Of a stretch of DNA of 26,189 nucleotides, positions 8,501 to 16,123 are shown in pieces; within the stretch, counting starts at the first letter, position 1; each line of letters opens with the position of its first letter. The notes below the pieces were generated by a model. It saw only the letters and a program-made list of their open reading frames with translations. It did not search any database and was not told where the DNA came from. The stretch is from an uncultured Clostridia bacterium (GTDB taxonomy: Bacteria > Bacillota > Clostridia > Christensenellales > UBA1242), in NCBI GenBank assembly GCA_944372595.1, contig CALVZT010000004.1, forward strand, positions 1 through 26,189. The letters are read 5' to 3'. Both the position numbers and the translations under genes were made by a program.

Positions 8501-9184
8501 TTAAAATTTGAAAAACAAGTAGTCGGAGTATATATTTCTGGTCATCCACTTGATACCTACATTGACAAAATGAGTAAGTTTACACTAAATGCGTCGATGT
8601 TAGTGCCAGTTGGTGGCGAAAATAATATGGAAGATGAAGAAGCCGAACAAGTTGTGTATGATGTTGAAAACAATGCAGATGTAATATGCGGGGGAATTTT
8701 AACTGATTACAAAAAACTTCTCACCAAACAAAAAGGCAAAGAAATGGCGGTAGGAAAAATTGAAGACTTGTATGGCGTAATAGAGTTTATGATGTTTCCT
8801 AATGTGTTCGAAAGATACAAGAAAATATTGAAAGAAGATATGCTCGTAACTTTGTATGGCAAGATTTCATTAAGAGAGGGCGAAGCGCCAATTGTACTTG
8901 TAGATAAACTTGTCGAATGGCAAGATGAAGTCCAAGAACAACAAAAAGTTGATAAAGACGAAGAGCCAAGCAAAACATTATATTTAAGATATGACACAAC
9001 TAATGGAATAATACATCAAAAAATATTATCAATATTAAAATCATATATTGGCACAACTCCAATAGTTGTAAAATGTGCAAAAACTAACAAAGCATTTAAA
9101 ATAAATATTACCGCAAATGTAAACAATCATTTATTGAATGAACTATGTGGAATAATCGGTGAAGATTGCGTAAAATTTTTATAA
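5582..9184 (+). CDS. dnaE: DNA polymerase III alpha subunit, DnaE type
   Basis: This is the C-family replicative DNA polymerase catalytic subunit, 1200 residues. The N-terminal PHP domain (about 1-270) keeps its metal ligands: HLHLHTEYSLLDG, AITDHGNMYG, GCEFYCC, DHLILLAKN, LSACLAG and ATNDVHYV. The polymerase domain shows GPGRGSGAGS near 367, the paired aspartates of PDFDVDF near 410, the third aspartate in LLKMDFLALKTL near 577, and YRPGPMDSIPQYI near 656. Helix-hairpin-helix and OB-fold regions follow, the latter about 1035-1110. There is no Exo domain insert, so it is DnaE rather than PolC. GAGGAGG precedes the ATG, which overlaps the whiA stop. pfkA begins 10 bases downstream, as in other Firmicutes. 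Confidence 0.98.
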   Translation: MENFVHLHLHTEYSLLDGIARIKAVVKLAKERGAPAIAITDHGNMYGVLQFYEECLRNDIKPIIGCEFYCCQDRFNKVGKAEHDHLILLAKNNDGYKNLMKLNGIAFKEGFHYKPRIDYTILEEYSNGLICLSACLAGRIPTLIMERRFDEAEKFALKLRDIFKDDFYLELQNHGLPEQADVNNYLNIIAKKYNIKTVATNDVHYVNKEDAEMQDVLMCVQMGKTFDDPQRLKFPTDEFYLKTEEEMRKAMVGYEDSLPTTLEIANKCDVVIRSKSHGDIIGVDPKYVLPNSENFIPKYVPEDGSSTYDFLRKLCFDGLKRLYKEITPQILERAEYELSVIKSQGFVEYFLVVWDYINYAKKNKIPVGPGRGSGAGSIVAYAIGITMLDPLKYNLLFERFINKDRVSMPDFDVDFCYDRRLEVVEYTRRKYGEDNVAMIITFGKMQAKNAIKDVARVLRFPYSEVDKLTKEIPNKLPDGIKKPPVLKYYFGTTGKEENEKYIIPELKNAYDNDPMVRKIADMAIKLEGAPRNTSIHAAGVLIAPDRVDEFVPVAKNGNDVTTQYNMIELEQLGLLKMDFLALKTLTDIDKALKLIYKNHNITIDFYNMEYDDKNVYDMISNGETDAVFQLESGGMKKFMKELKPTCLEDIIAGVSLYRPGPMDSIPQYIKNKQNPDKIVYDHEILRPILDVTYGCLVYQEQVMKIVQDMGGYSLAQADNVRKIMSKKKKDKMELEKEKFIYGWKDPKGIHDICGAVSKGVPAEVALKVFSNMESFASYAFNKSHAAAYSFLTYQTAYIKCYYPLEFIAAVLNNRITFADEIKKYVMLAREQKHEVLPPDINKSETYFSVENNKLRFGLAALKNVGIGVVESIVQEREKNGEYKSLYDFIKRMDGGAINKRCIESMILSGAFDCFNVYRSQLMSVYESIIDKITRDRKNRATGQITLFDNANDTVDSFDKVEYPNINEYSNRAKLKFEKQVVGVYISGHPLDTYIDKMSKFTLNASMLVPVGGENNMEDEEAEQVVYDVENNADVICGGILTDYKKLLTKQKGKEMAVGKIEDLYGVIEFMMFPNVFERYKKILKEDMLVTLYGKISLREGEAPIVLVDKLVEWQDEVQEQQKVDKDEEPSKTLYLRYDTTNGIIHQKILSILKSYIGTTPIVVKCAKTNKAFKINITANVNNHLLNELCGIIGEDCVKFL

Positions 9185-9194
9185 GGAGAAAACT

Positions 9195-10157
9195 ATGAAA
9201 ATAGAAAGAATAGGAGTCTTAACAAGTGGCGGAGATTGCCAAGGTATGAATGCCTGCTTGTATAATATTGTAAAGATGGCTTGTGAGAATAATCTGCAAG
9301 TATATGGTTTTTTGAATGGCTACAAAGGCTTAATAAATAATCAATATAGGTTATTGGATATTAACAGTGTATATAATATAATGCATCTTGGAGGAACAAT
9401 CCTTGGAACTTCAAGATGTGATGAGTTTTTAACAGACGTGGGACAACAAAAGGCAGTTAAAACACTTAAAGATAATAAAGTTAATGCTCTTATTGTAATA
9501 GGGGGAGATGGCTCTTATAAGGGCGTTTTGTGTCTAATAAAGAAAGGTATTAAATGTATAGCAATTCCTGCAACAATAGATAATGACTTATTTTATACAA
9601 GCAAAAGTTTGGGTTTTGACACCGCTGTTAATAATGCTGTTATAGCAATAGAGTCAATAAAACAAACAATGCGTTCGCATAATCGTTGTTGTGTTATAGA
9701 GATTATGGGAAGAAATTGCGGAGACCTTACTCTTAATAGTGCAGTTGCAAGTAATAGCGATATTGTTGTTATAAAAGAAAAGCCTACAAATGTTAGTGAA
9801 ATTGTTAAACAAGTCAAAAATTGTATAAAAAGGAATATTCTTTCTCCAACTGTAATAGTCGCTGAAAATCAATTTGACATAAAAAAATTGGCTTCAACAA
9901 TTCAACAAAAAGCCAAAATAGAAACAAAAAGCCAAGTGCTTGGATATATTCAAAGAGGGGGAGAACCATCTGTTAATGATAGGATAATTGCAATGCAAAT
10001 GGGCGTAAGAGCAGTTGAACTTATTATGAATGGTATTTTTAACAAGGCAATTGGATATAAAAACGACGAAATTTTTGAAATTACCGTTGAACAAGCATTA
10101 AAAGTAACACGCGATTTTAATTACAAACTTCTTGATTTGTTTATTAAATTAAATTAG
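9195..10157 (+). CDS. pfkA: 6-phosphofructokinase
   Basis: PfkA phosphorylates fructose 6-phosphate to fructose 1,6-bisphosphate, the committed step of glycolysis. The 320-residue length is that of bacterial ATP-dependent PfkA. Motifs in order: GVLTSGGDCQGMN (nucleotide loop), GGTILGTSRCDEF, VIGGDGSYKG, PATIDND (catalytic Asp), GFDTAVNNA, EIMGRNCGDLTL and VLGYIQRGG with the substrate-binding Arg, then NDRIIA. The GGDGS and the small residue before TIDND argue for ATP rather than pyrophosphate as donor, since PPi enzymes normally have Lys there. The residue is Ala instead of the usual Gly. It has a clear AAGGAG site, lies 10 bases after dnaE, and converges with the small gene at 10154. Confidence 0.95.
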   Translation: MKIERIGVLTSGGDCQGMNACLYNIVKMACENNLQVYGFLNGYKGLINNQYRLLDINSVYNIMHLGGTILGTSRCDEFLTDVGQQKAVKTLKDNKVNALIVIGGDGSYKGVLCLIKKGIKCIAIPATIDNDLFYTSKSLGFDTAVNNAVIAIESIKQTMRSHNRCCVIEIMGRNCGDLTLNSAVASNSDIVVIKEKPTNVSEIVKQVKNCIKRNILSPTVIVAENQFDIKKLASTIQQKAKIETKSQVLGYIQRGGEPSVNDRIIAMQMGVRAVELIMNGIFNKAIGYKNDEIFEITVEQALKVTRDFNYKLLDLFIKLN

Positions 10158-10417
10158 TCAAGATTAGCTTGTTCAAGCACTAATTTATCAAAATCTATTT
10201 GTTCAACAAAATCTTCTGATTTGAATACCGAATTATTAAATTCAACAAAGTGACTGATGTGTTTGGATAATATTATTGGAGTAGCAATATTAAGCATTGC
10301 ACATATATCTACAATATAATCATGAAAGTTATTAATATTAAATAAAGTATTGTTTTCATAAATAATACTTTTTTTAATTTTTTCGTTTTTGACTATTTGC
10401 GCCCAAATCCTTATCAT
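10154..10417 (-). CDS. Conserved small protein of unknown function
   Basis: This 87-residue acidic cytoplasmic protein starts MIRIWAQIVKNEKIKKS and ends in a block FVEQIDFDKLVLEQ. The pattern (an N-terminal strand with WAQIVK, a central DYIVDICAMLNIATPIILSKHI, and a C-terminal EDFVEQIDFDKL) resembles a small uncharacterised family seen in clostridia, but I cannot give it a name. It is supported as real by a strong GGGGAAAG ribosome-binding site 3 to 10 bases before the ATG. It also keeps an open frame with no strong overlap except a 4-base tail-to-tail overlap with pfkA. No lipobox, signal peptide or membrane segment is present. Confidence 0.75.
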   Translation of the reverse strand: MIRIWAQIVKNEKIKKSIIYENNTLFNINNFHDYIVDICAMLNIATPIILSKHISHFVEFNNSVFKSEDFVEQIDFDKLVLEQANLD

Positions 10418-10517
10418 ATCTTTCCCCGTTAAATATTTTTGTATATTTTATCATATTTTTTGAAAAAATTATGAAATATTTATAAATTTTTTTAATACAA
10501 TATATTTATAATAATAG

Positions 10518-10546
10518 TTGACATCAAAAAAATAAAAGTATATAAT
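10518..10546 (+). promoter_or_regulatory. Consensus sigma-A promoter of greA
   Basis: TTGACA (10518-10523) and TATAAT (10541-10546) are both perfect and separated by exactly 17 bases. The predicted start near 10553 leaves a leader of about 70 bases before the greA ATG. This is the best match to consensus in the window. Confidence 0.9.
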
Positions 10547-10623
10547 ACATTAGTCTAACAGAATTGGCTATTAGATGATTTATTTTTTTATAGCTTGTTC
10601 TGGTGCTTGGGGAGGGCATAATT

Positions 10624-11103
10624 ATGAAAAATGAAATTTATTTAACAAAAGACGGATACAAAAAATTGCAAGAGAGATTAAACTATCTCAAATCTACTGC
10701 AAGAGAGAACGTCGCTAAAAAAATCGGTATTGCAAGAGATTTTGGTGATCTTAGCGAAAATGCTGAATATGATGCTGCAAAGGAAGAACAAGGGGCAATA
10801 GAAGCTGAGATATCAGAGATTGAAGATAAATTAAGAAATGGTAAAATTATAAACAAAAATCGTATTGACACAAGCAAAGTTAATATTGGTTGTTTTGTTA
10901 AAATATATGATGTTGATTTTGATGAAGAGGTTGAATATCAAATTATTGGTTCAACTGAAAGTGACCCTTCAAAAGGATTAATTAGTAACGAGAGTCCAGT
11001 AGGGCAGGCATTGCTTGGTAAAAAAGTGGGAGACAGTGTTGAAGTTATTATTCCAGAAACCGGGGCAACATTAAAATTCAAAGTACTTGCAATAAGAGTA
11101 TAA
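10624..11103 (+). CDS. greA: Transcription elongation factor GreA
   Basis: GreA enters the secondary channel of backtracked RNA polymerase and stimulates cleavage of the nascent RNA 3' end. From the ATG at 10624 the product is 159 residues, the normal GreA length. The N-terminal antiparallel coiled coil carries KDGYKKLQERLNYL and the acidic tip DFGDLSENAEYDAAKEEQ. The C-terminal FKBP-like domain carries ISNESPVGQALLGKKVGDSVEV. A GTG at 10603 is in frame, but the ATG has GGGGAGG eight bases upstream and gives the family's usual N terminus (MKNEIYLTKDGYKKL). It stands alone between a consensus promoter and a strong terminator. Confidence 0.96.
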   Translation: MKNEIYLTKDGYKKLQERLNYLKSTARENVAKKIGIARDFGDLSENAEYDAAKEEQGAIEAEISEIEDKLRNGKIINKNRIDTSKVNIGCFVKIYDVDFDEEVEYQIIGSTESDPSKGLISNESPVGQALLGKKVGDSVEVIIPETGATLKFKVLAIRV

Positions 11104-11126
11104 AAAACACCTTATGGTGTTTTTTT
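11102..11126 (+). terminator. Intrinsic terminator of greA
   Basis: An AACACC / GGTGTT stem with a TTAT loop, flanked by an A run and followed by a T run, lies immediately after the greA stop codon. Confidence 0.9.
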
Positions 11127-11155
11127 GTTGGATTTTTAATTTGTAGAACATTCAT

Positions 11156-11184
11156 TTGTTAATTTTTTATTAATATGTTATTAT
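11156..11184 (+). promoter_or_regulatory. Promoter of holB, apparently leaderless
   Basis: TTGTTA (11156-11161) and TATTAT (11179-11184) are 17 bases apart. The -10 box ends six bases before the holB ATG at 11191, the same geometry as at uvrC. No Shine-Dalgarno sequence lies in front of this ATG. The hexamers are imperfect (four and five of six), so this is weaker than the uvrC case. Confidence 0.45.
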
Positions 11185-11190
11185 GATTAT

Positions 11191-12177
11191 ATGGATTATA
11201 ACTACGGCAAGATTAATGAAATATTAAAACAAACTGATGACTACAAGCGTTTTTTGCAAGATGTAAGTGGCAACTTTTCTCATGCTTACATGTTAATTAG
11301 TAATGATAAGTTATTACTTAAACATTTTGGTAATATGTTAGCTCATTTGTTAATGTGTAAAAATAGTTATTGTGGAAATTGTATTACTTGTCAAAAACTT
11401 GATTTAGGTGTTCATCCTGACTTAATTCAACTTCCTAATGGACAAAATGTCTTGACAGAGGATATAAAAAAAATAATTGATAATTCGTTGCTTGTTCCGA
11501 TTGAAAGTGATAAAAAAATTTTTATTATAGATAATTTTTCTTCGGCGAATGTTTCTGCTCAAAATAAGTTACTAAAAATTCTTGAAGAGCCACCACGTAA
11601 TACAATTATAATTTTGTTAGTAGATAATGAAAATAACGTGCTACCTACTATATCATCTAGATGCCGAAAAATGCATTTAAATATCGTGCCTGATACTCAA
11701 ATACGTCGTATTATCATCTCTTCTAAATATAATGGAGACATTGATAATTTAGTTGAGTTAAGTGGGGGAAGTCTAACACGAGCAATTAATTTAACATCTA
11801 ACTCTTCTTATGTTGAATTATCTAATGTAATATTTGACGTCATTAAAAGCTTAAATTCTTCATCAACTGTATTAGCCCAAATAAATATTTTATTGCAAAA
11901 GAAAGCCGATATTAGCGAGATAATGCAGTTGTTTGAACAATATTTTTGTGACATATTATTATGCAGATTAAACAAAGAGAAATTAATACAAAACAAAACA
12001 AAATTAAATGATTTGAAAAAACTTAGCATAGTCTATAATCCAACTATGATTGATTTAATTATAAAAAAGATTTATTTGTCAAGGCAACAATTAAAATCAA
12101 ATTGCAATCAAGTTAGCATATTGGATAGTTTGTTAATGTATATATTGGAGGTCAAGAAAAAATGCAGTACGTTGTAG
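11191..12177 (+). CDS. holB: DNA polymerase III delta-prime subunit
   Basis: Delta-prime is the stator of the clamp loader that places the sliding clamp on primed DNA. The 328-residue protein has the four-cysteine zinc module (MCKNSYCGNCITCQK, near residues 54-68) followed by GVHPDL. It also has the family block KIFIIDNFSSANVSAQNKLLKILEEPP and the sensor region VLPTISSRCRKM, which holds the SRC motif. The Walker A site is degenerate (LISNDKLLLKHFG), which is common in delta-prime and implies no ATP hydrolysis. The holB-ricT-trmN6 order matches the tmk-holB-yaaT-yabA-yabB neighbourhood of Firmicutes. It overlaps ricT by 16 bases. Confidence 0.93.
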   Translation: MDYNYGKINEILKQTDDYKRFLQDVSGNFSHAYMLISNDKLLLKHFGNMLAHLLMCKNSYCGNCITCQKLDLGVHPDLIQLPNGQNVLTEDIKKIIDNSLLVPIESDKKIFIIDNFSSANVSAQNKLLKILEEPPRNTIIILLVDNENNVLPTISSRCRKMHLNIVPDTQIRRIIISSKYNGDIDNLVELSGGSLTRAINLTSNSSYVELSNVIFDVIKSLNSSSTVLAQINILLQKKADISEIMQLFEQYFCDILLCRLNKEKLIQNKTKLNDLKKLSIVYNPTMIDLIIKKIYLSRQQLKSNCNQVSILDSLLMYILEVKKKCSTL

Positions 12178-12995
12178 TAGGAGTTAAATTTCCCAATGGT
12201 AACAAAATATATTATTTTTCTCCTAAAGACAAAGAATATAAAGAGAATGATTATGTTATAGTAGATACGGCCAAAGGTCAGGAATATGCTCAAATAGAAA
12301 TTGCAAACAAAGAAGTTAACGAAAGTGAAGTGATATTACCTTTAAGAGAAGTTATAAGGCTTGCAACTGACAAAGATAAAAAGCAATATGAAGAAAACAT
12401 AAAAAAAGCCGAAGAAGCAAGACCAATAGTAGAAGAATTGATACAAAAATATCAACTTGAAATGAAAATAGTCGATATTGAATATGCTTTTGATAATTCA
12501 AAAATTACGATTAGTTTTATCTCTGAAAGCAGGGTGGATTTTAGAGATTTGGTTAAAGATCTTGCTGCAAAGTTAAAAAATCGTATCGAATTAAGACAAA
12601 TAGGTATAAGGGATCAAGCAAAAGTAATTGGCGGAATTGGATTATGTGGAAGAATTTGTTGTTGTAAAACTTTTTTAAATGACTTTGAAAAAGTATCAAT
12701 AAAAATGGCAAAAAATCAAGGATTATCTCTTAATCCAACTCAAATAAGTGGATTGTGTGGCAGATTGTTATGTTGTTTAGAGTATGAGAATCCTTATTAT
12801 GTAGAAGTTCTTAGTAAAATGCCAAAACTCAACTCAACCGTCAAAACAAAAGACGGAGAAGGAACTGTTATATATCAAAACATATTAAAACAATTGGTAA
12901 CAGTTAAGATTGTTGATAATGATAACACTACAATCAAGGATTATCCACTTAATGAAATTCAATTCGAAAAGGCAAAACAAGATGCAAAGTCGTAG
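12162..12995 (+). CDS. ricT: RicT/YaaT, PSP1-domain protein of the Y-complex
   Basis: RicT (YaaT) forms a complex with RicA and RicF that carries iron-sulfur clusters, assists RNase Y in mRNA processing and, in Bacillus subtilis, promotes Spo0A activation. The 277-residue product has the PSP1 C-terminal domain and the expected cysteine clusters IGLCGRICCCKTF (near 160-170) and SGLCGRLLCCLEY (near 200-210). The N-terminal half (MQYVVVGVKFPNGNKIYYFSP) and the KIVDIEYAFDNSKITISFISE strand also match. GGAGG lies ten bases before the ATG. It overlaps holB by 16 bases and the methyltransferase by 14. Its presence beside a degenerate Spo0A receiver is of interest. Confidence 0.94.
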   Translation: MQYVVVGVKFPNGNKIYYFSPKDKEYKENDYVIVDTAKGQEYAQIEIANKEVNESEVILPLREVIRLATDKDKKQYEENIKKAEEARPIVEELIQKYQLEMKIVDIEYAFDNSKITISFISESRVDFRDLVKDLAAKLKNRIELRQIGIRDQAKVIGGIGLCGRICCCKTFLNDFEKVSIKMAKNQGLSLNPTQISGLCGRLLCCLEYENPYYVEVLSKMPKLNSTVKTKDGEGTVIYQNILKQLVTVKIVDNDNTTIKDYPLNEIQFEKAKQDAKS

Positions 12996-13650
12996 AATAG
13001 AAGATCTTGATTGTAATGGATTAAAGATAATACAAGATAGTACAAAATATTGTTTTACAAGTGATAGTGTAATACTTGCAAATTATGTCAAAGCAAAAAA
13101 AGGCGATACAATTGTCGATTTGTGTAGTGGCAATGGTATAATTGCAATTTTGCTTACTGCCAAAACGCCAGCCACAAAAATTATTGGTGTAGAGATACAA
13201 AAAGCATTATATGATATTGCTTGTGAAAATGTAGCATTAAATAATTTACAAAACAAATTACAATTTATCAATATTTCATTGCAAGATGCATATAAGGTGC
13301 TTGGTAAAGAGAGCGTCAATGTGGTGGTTTGCAATCCACCATATACAAAAACTCCACATATATTAAATGTGTCTGAAGAAATAGCAATTGCTCGTCATGA
13401 GATAAAAATGAATCTTGAAGAACTAATAATCAGCGCTAGCCGATTATTAAAATATAGCGGAAAATTCTATTTTGTACATAGAGTAGAAAGATTGCAAGAA
13501 ATTATGAATTTATTGCAAAAAAATCAAATGCAAGCAAAAGAAATAACTCCCATATATCCAAATAACAAAAAAGAAGGTTATCTTATAATGATTATGGCAG
13601 TTAAGAAAGGTAATCCTGGACTTAAATTAAAGTCTCCAATATTTAATTAA
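12982..13650 (+). CDS. TrmN6/YabB-like N6-adenine tRNA methyltransferase
   Basis: This 222-residue class I SAM-dependent methyltransferase has motif I VDLCSGNGIIAILL and the acidic residue after strand 2 in IIGVEIQKAL. Its motif IV, VVCNPPY, is typical of N6-adenine methylation. The N-terminal LKIIQDSTKYCFTSDSVILANYV segment is characteristic of the tRNA1(Val) A37 methyltransferase family (YabB in Bacillus). A longer in-frame start at 12910 exists, but it would lie deep inside ricT; the ATG at 12982 has AAAAGG upstream and overlaps ricT by only 14 bases. The exact tRNA target is inferred from family resemblance. In Bacillus yabA lies between ricT and this gene; it is missing here. Confidence 0.88.
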   Translation: MQSRRIEDLDCNGLKIIQDSTKYCFTSDSVILANYVKAKKGDTIVDLCSGNGIIAILLTAKTPATKIIGVEIQKALYDIACENVALNNLQNKLQFINISLQDAYKVLGKESVNVVVCNPPYTKTPHILNVSEEIAIARHEIKMNLEELIISASRLLKYSGKFYFVHRVERLQEIMNLLQKNQMQAKEITPIYPNNKKEGYLIMIMAVKKGNPGLKLKSPIFN

Positions 13651-13651
13651 A

Positions 13652-13680
13652 AAAATTCACCATAGTGGTGAATTTTATTT
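13652..13680. terminator. Bidirectional terminator between convergent genes
   Basis: The arms AAAATTCACCA and TGGTGAATTTT flank a TAG loop, giving a perfect stem with A/T tracts on both sides. It can end the holB-ricT-trmN6 unit on the plus strand and the lipoprotein gene on the minus strand. Confidence 0.85.
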
Positions 13681-13695
13681 TATTTTTAAAATCTA

Positions 13696-15030
13696 TTACT
13701 TTTCTTCTTCGTCTAATATGTCATCTTGATGTAAAACTCCAATGAATTGTCCTTTTGCATCTTCAACTAAATTAACAACGTGTAAGTAATAATAAGTTTT
13801 ATTAGATTCTTCGACTTGTGCGAAGTAGAATAATCTTTCTCCATCACAATCAATATAAGTGTTGGAATCTACTGTTAAGTTAAATTCACCAATAGATATT
13901 GCACTTGTATTATCGTATATATTTTTCTTATAAACTTTGTTATCGACATAGTATATAACATCGTTATTTGTTGCTGTTATTATTGAATAAGTTTGACTAT
14001 CAGTCATACCATCAACAATCAATTTGATTGGACTAACATCTACGTCGTTAAGTAAAACAATTGAATTATAATCACTAGAAGAATATGTTGCAATTACACC
14101 TTTATCAACACCGTTGTTATCGTTAAGGATTGCATAATTGGAAAATGAATTATAACCATATTGTGTTAACTTGCCATTAAAGTTGTTTGAATATAATATC
14201 GAATCAACTGTATAATATAAACGATTATTTTTGTTAGCTACCAAAGTAAAAGTTTGACCATTTAATAAGGCAACTTGTTCATCTTTGTCGTTTAAGCCCT
14301 TTTTCATAATTTTGTTGCCATTAACTTGTCCATCATCATTTATAGTAACGGTTTTAGTATAAAAAACTGTTTTGTCAAAATCACTAACAAGTTCGCCACT
14401 TGGGAGAATAATATCAGATACGCCTTCGGCAAAAGTTGAAGTTTTGATTTTTTTATCACAAGTAACTAATGTAATATTGTTGTTGATGTTAACAAATATA
14501 TAAGCAGTTGTGCCGGAGTAGGCAATCGAATATTCGCTTGCAGTCTGATTAGTCGAATATACTTCTTTGTGTTCGCTACCATCTAGTTTAATACGATTAA
14601 AAGATAGTAATCCAGTAATAGTATTTTTGTCAGCATCGTTGAGAGTTTTTGGAGTAACGTAGTATAGGTAATCACCAACTATATACAAATTAGTTTGTTC
14701 AAAACCACCAATTTGTTTTACCAAAATTTCAGCACCGACAGGATTACCATTCTCATCTATTGATATGCTGCCATTATTTAATTTGGTACGATATATTGCA
14801 GATATTGGCTCTTCTTTGTCATATTTATTGCCTCCCACTGCAACATCTTCTTGGCTACTGAACGCGTTGGTAAAATATAAATATTCACCTTTGATTACCG
14901 CCATTCCTCCGTTACCGATTACTTGGTCATTGCTACTAGGGCCATCTTTAAAAATTGGTTTGGAACAAGAAGCAAATACAAATGTTACACATAGTAATAA
15001 TAATACGACTATTAATGACTTCTTTTTCAT
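13696..15030 (-). CDS. Secreted lipoprotein with beta-propeller-like repeats, function unknown
   Basis: The product (444 residues from the ATG at 15028-15030) begins MKKKSLIVVLLLLCVTFVFASC, a positively charged start, hydrophobic core and lipobox-like FASC. It should therefore be lipid-anchored on the outer face of the membrane. The rest is rich in short beta-strand repeats of the type GEYLYFTN, GDYLYYVT, NRLYYTVDS and NDVIYYVDNKVY, often with aromatic pairs. This resembles DUF5050-type propellers, although I can only suggest that. The tail is acidic (DDILDEEEK). An upstream ATG at 15052-15054 is less likely because GAGGA lies just before the chosen one and the signal sequence then starts correctly. 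It has its own promoter at 15067-15095. Confidence 0.85.
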   Translation of the reverse strand: MKKKSLIVVLLLLCVTFVFASCSKPIFKDGPSSNDQVIGNGGMAVIKGEYLYFTNAFSSQEDVAVGGNKYDKEEPISAIYRTKLNNGSISIDENGNPVGAEILVKQIGGFEQTNLYIVGDYLYYVTPKTLNDADKNTITGLLSFNRIKLDGSEHKEVYSTNQTASEYSIAYSGTTAYIFVNINNNITLVTCDKKIKTSTFAEGVSDIILPSGELVSDFDKTVFYTKTVTINDDGQVNGNKIMKKGLNDKDEQVALLNGQTFTLVANKNNRLYYTVDSILYSNNFNGKLTQYGYNSFSNYAILNDNNGVDKGVIATYSSSDYNSIVLLNDVDVSPIKLIVDGMTDSQTYSIITATNNDVIYYVDNKVYKKNIYDNTSAISIGEFNLTVDSNTYIDCDGERLFYFAQVEESNKTYYYLHVVNLVEDAKGQFIGVLHQDDILDEEEK

Positions 15031-15066
15031 AAAATCCTCACTTTGTTGTCTCAAATTAACAAGATA

Positions 15067-15095
15067 ATAATATCATTTTAGCGACTTTAAGTCAA
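15067..15095 (-). promoter_or_regulatory. Sigma-A promoter of the lipoprotein gene
   Basis: Read on the minus strand, TTGACT (15095-15090) and TATTAT (15072-15067) are 17 bases apart, five of six matches each. The predicted start near 15060 gives a 30-base leader containing GAGGA before the ATG. Confidence 0.75.
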
Positions 15096-15132
15096 TTGAT
15101 TGAATAGTTAAATATTTATTTACTATTAATAA

Positions 15133-15162
15133 ATAAAAATACGTTCAAATTTCGAACGTATT
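15133..15162 (-). terminator. Terminator of the 15161-16054 gene
   Basis: AATACGTTC and GAACGTATT form a 9-bp stem. On the minus strand it is followed by TTTTTATTT. The stop codon of the gene lies in the base of the stem. Confidence 0.8.
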
Positions 15163-16054
15163 AACAAAAATTTACTTTAATTGAATCGCCATTTTGTGCA
15201 TCTTGATACACAACATAATATCCATTTTCGCCATCTCCAATAGGCAAAAATTGCGCGTATTCGTTAATATCTTCTGGGGGAGGAAGACTAATCTTTGATG
15301 GCATTGCATACCCAATGTATTTAACTTCTTTATTGTCTTTGATTATACCAATGCAATAATATCCTTCTTTGTTAAAATAATTAATTTTTGCCCATTGCGA
15401 ATTTGGTATCATGGCAGTTAAATTATTTTCTTTGGGATTATTTTTGAGAATTTCATCTAACTGAGAAGCTATTTCATTATAAAAATTATCTTGTGAGTTG
15501 TCGGTTGTATTAGAAAGCATTTTTGAATTTTTTTCTTCTTTACTTAATGAGTTAACTTTGTCTTGATGTTCATAAAATGCTTGACGATATTTACAATTAC
15601 TACAATTTTTATCGCAGTCTTTCATATTGATTATACTATCAATTTGTTCATTAACTGCATCATCTTCGTATTCGTACAATTTTGCTCTATTGTATGGCAC
15701 TTCTTCTTGTTTTTGGTTATTATTAGCAAAACAATCTACTACTTGCTGGTTGACGTTATATGTTCCACTAAGTACCGCTTTTGGACTGCTAATATTAGAG
15801 ATATCGACAACAGCACAACTAATATTACTATCTAAGTTGTTAACATTTTGTAATTTGAATTGATTTTTTTTAGAATTAATAGGAAATTTATATACGTTAT
15901 TATTAATATTTAAGCCCAAAGCTAAATTTTGAGGAGAGATATTGTACAAATCTAGTGTAATATCAAGTCCATTGTTTGCTTTGTTAAGGGTTAAGATTGC
16001 TGTATTTGTGTTGCCTGAAAGACTTTTGAGAAAAATTACTTTTTTTAATTGCAT
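15161..16054 (-). CDS. Unrecognised 297-residue protein with a small cysteine cluster
   Basis: The N-terminal third (about 1-110; VIFLKSLSGNTNTAILTL, LDITLDLYNIS, ALGLNINNNVYKFPIN) looks like a beta-rich domain. The middle is charged and low in hydrophobics and contains DCDKNCSNCKY (near 143-152), a C-x3-C-x2-C cluster that could bind a metal. The C-terminal third (from about 205; WAKINYFNKEGYYCIGIIKD, YIGYAMPSKISLPPPE, GYYVVYQDAQNGD) looks like a second globular domain. No signal peptide or membrane segment is seen. An AAAGGAG site lies six bases before the ATG. It is downstream of, and on the same strand as, the zinc-ribbon gene, but separated from it by a terminator. I do not recognise the family. 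Confidence 0.8.
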   Translation of the reverse strand: MQLKKVIFLKSLSGNTNTAILTLNKANNGLDITLDLYNISPQNLALGLNINNNVYKFPINSKKNQFKLQNVNNLDSNISCAVVDISNISSPKAVLSGTYNVNQQVVDCFANNNQKQEEVPYNRAKLYEYEDDAVNEQIDSIINMKDCDKNCSNCKYRQAFYEHQDKVNSLSKEEKNSKMLSNTTDNSQDNFYNEIASQLDEILKNNPKENNLTAMIPNSQWAKINYFNKEGYYCIGIIKDNKEVKYIGYAMPSKISLPPPEDINEYAQFLPIGDGENGYYVVYQDAQNGDSIKVNFC

Positions 16055-16123
16055 AATTACTCCTTTAATAACTAATATTATTGTACTATTATATGCACAA
16101 AGTTCAAAGGCGTATTATGTCGA

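Noticed and set aside
10603..10623. GTG start for GreA.
   Set aside because: The GGGGAGG site lies between it and the ATG at 10624, which also gives the usual GreA length.
12910..12981. Longer N terminus for the methyltransferase.
   Set aside because: It would overlap ricT by 86 bases and precede the conserved family N terminus; the ATG at 12982 has a ribosome-binding site.
14371..14379. TTTGTCAAA matching the Spo0A box.
   Set aside because: It lies inside the lipoprotein coding region, far from any promoter; treated as a chance match.
14765..15067. 100-codon plus-strand open frame over the lipoprotein start.
   Set aside because: Antisense to a gene with a clear signal peptide, promoter and ribosome-binding site, with no recognisable features of its own.
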